The notes below the pieces were generated by a model. It had not been told where the DNA came from, ran no database searches, and saw only the letters and a list, made by a program, of their open reading frames with translations. A program made the translations under genes and the position numbers. 49,963 nt of DNA from an uncultured Collinsella sp. (GTDB taxonomy: Bacteria; Actinomycetota; Coriobacteriia; Coriobacteriales; Coriobacteriaceae): assembly GCA_958403395.1 (NCBI GenBank), contig CATXXF010000011.1, positions 1 through 49,963 of the forward strand. The letters run 5' to 3'. Every line of letters begins with the position of its first letter. The stretch's first letter is position 1. This document shows, one piece after another, positions 48,897 through 49,963 of this stretch.

Positions 48897-49963
48897 GCGA
48901 GCTCCTCTTCAAAGTTGTCGATCAGGTTGTTGCCCAGGCGGACGACGGCGGCGCGGGTGCGCTCGTCGGTGGCGGAAAGCGCGGCGTCCTCCAGCTTGGC
49001 GCGGATGAACAGGTCCTCGGCGGCGTTTTGGTCAAGGCCGCGGCAGGCGAGGTAGAACAGCTGCTCGTCGCGGACGTGGCCGATGGTGGCGCCGTGGTTG
49101 CCGGCGACGTCGTCCTCGTCGCAGAGAATGACGGGAACGGTCTTGTTGTCGACGCCCTTGTTGGCGAGCAGTACTGTCTCGCGCTCGGTGCCGGTTGCGC
49201 CCTTGCAGCCGTGTACGAGGTCGATGGTGCCGCGGTAGACCTTCTTGGACGTGCCGGTCAGTACGCCGTTGGCGTCGATCTCGCATTCGGTCTTGCGGCC
49301 GCGGTGGCGCAGCTCGTAGTTAAAGTCGCGTACCTGCTCGCGGGCACCCAGGTAATCGGTATCGATCGTCACCTTGGCGGTGTCGCCCAGCAGGTCGCCG
49401 GCAAGGCCGGTGGCGCTGGCGCCGGCACCCAGGACGGTGTGCTGCACGTTGACGCGCGCGCCCTCGTCCAGGAACAGGCCGGTGTCGTCGAGCGCGATCC
49501 AGCTGTCGTCGAGCGTCTGCGTGCAGGTCACGTTGACGGTGGCGTACTCGTGGGCACACGCGCGCAGCACGGAGCCCACGACACCCTCGCCGGCAACGGG
49601 GGAGTCCAGGGCGATCTGCAGGTCGAGCGTTGCCTGCGGGCGGGCGACGACGTCGATGGCGGCAATCGCAGCCGCTGCGTCGACGCCGCTCACGCGCACA
49701 GTAACCGTGGCGTGCTGGTACGCGAGCACATCGATGACGATGCGCTTGGTGGCGTGGTCGGCCAGGTAGGTGTAGGCAGCCTCGCCCATACCGGTCTCGA
49801 AGGCCTCGGCAGGGGAGAGTTCCTCCTCGAGCTTGATAGCGCCGGCCTGGTAGACAGAGGTGGCGGGCACGTCGAGCTCGGTCTCGGGCGTGATGCGGGC
49901 GCGATCGGCGGCATCGCCGGGGGCAGCGGTACGGCGCTCAGGGAAGCGCTCGGCCATGGCGTC
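48893..49963 (-). CDS. sufD: SufD-like Fe-S assembly protein (5' end beyond window)
   Basis: At least 356 residues, open to the window edge; an ATG at 49957 is possible, but the frame continues upstream and SufD proteins are usually longer. The beta-helix core is visible (EGARVNVQHTVLGAGAS, VTIDTDYLGAREQVRDFNYELRHRGRKTECEID in parts, KVYRGTIDLVHGCKGATGTE). The C-terminal LDQNAAEDLFIRAKLEDA is that of SufB/SufD. The final VAGNHGATIGHV holds the interface histidine. SufD works with SufB and SufC, which should lie just outside the window. Confidence 0.92.
   Translation of the reverse strand, partial: DAMAERFPERRTAAPGDAADRARITPETELDVPATSVYQAGAIKLEEELSPAEAFETGMGEAAYTYLADHATKRIVIDVLAYQHATVTVRVSGVDAAAAIAAIDVVARPQATLDLQIALDSPVAGEGVVGSVLRACAHEYATVNVTCTQTLDDSWIALDDTGLFLDEGARVNVQHTVLGAGASATGLAGDLLGDTAKVTIDTDYLGAREQVRDFNYELRHRGRKTECEIDANGVLTGTSKKVYRGTIDLVHGCKGATGTERETVLLANKGVDNKTVPVILCDEDDVAGNHGATIGHVRDEQLFYLACRGLDQNAAEDLFIRAKLEDAALSATDERTRAAVVRLGNNLIDNFEEELA

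Overview
The window looks like a stretch of chromosome from a high-GC anaerobic actinobacterium of the class Coriobacteriia, most likely Collinsella. The reasons are GC-rich coding regions whose antisense strands hold long false frames, Rho with a very long Ala/Pro/Arg-rich N-terminal extension, a GGGtGRT protein paired with an Fe-S scaffold-like protein, a SUF operon of sufD-sufS-sufU, an L-lactate permease next to ATP-dependent PEP carboxykinase, and ROK fructokinase-like metabolism. This is inferred from gene content only. The gene arrangement is compact, core-chromosomal and mostly monocistronic or in two- to three-gene operons. I saw no prophage, CRISPR array or rRNA.

Layout. 1-5.7 kb: the tail of a membrane protein, a YaiI/YqxD protein with an HdeD-like membrane protein, a nitroreductase, two tandem histidine phosphatases, a degenerate DUF1015 protein and an M20 peptidase. 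5.8-8.2 kb: serine synthesis operon serC-serA. 8.4-14.7 kb: a CPA1 antiporter with C-terminal RCK domains, a metallophosphatase, a polysaccharide flippase and a lactate permease. 15-19.6 kb: pckA, a B3/B4 tRNA-binding protein behind an attenuator-like leader, MarR, DegV and a short MGMT-like protein. 19.8-24.1 kb: a possible small RNA, trpS, a MraY/TagO-type transferase, a 6S RNA candidate, a radical SAM protein and tRNA-Ala. 24.2-30.4 kb: a coiled-coil membrane protein, pncB, proB, an antisense S33 peptidase and proA. 30.4-39.1 kb: HD hydrolase, CarD-like regulator, argS, rho, a low-complexity membrane protein and VanZ. 39.2-43.8 kb: ROK kinase, aminotransferase, tRNA-His and two tRNA-Lys with a duplicated tail, and an FAD oxidoreductase. 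44-50 kb: GGGtGRT/NifU-like pair, a REP-associated transposase (RAYT) and the end of the SUF operon.

How genes work together. serC and serA give phosphohydroxypyruvate and phosphoserine (no serB here). proB and proA give glutamate semialdehyde. Lactate uptake and PEP carboxykinase fit a lactate/PEP metabolism. sufD/S/U build Fe-S clusters, which the radical SAM protein needs and which the GGGtGRT pair may also use. TagO-like transferase, flippase and VanZ point to envelope polymers.

The most unusual layer is intergenic. At least seven copies of a near-perfect hairpin (arms ACCACCACAAAGG / CCTTTGTGGTGGT) sit downstream of genes in terminator position. Further palindromic families share a GGGAC core, and two long dyads share a core while having unrelated but self-complementary arms. 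The window also encodes a RAYT whose usual catalytic tyrosine appears to be replaced by serine. Together these suggest a REP/RAYT-like system, or its domesticated remains, that supplies terminators and structured RNA to this genome.
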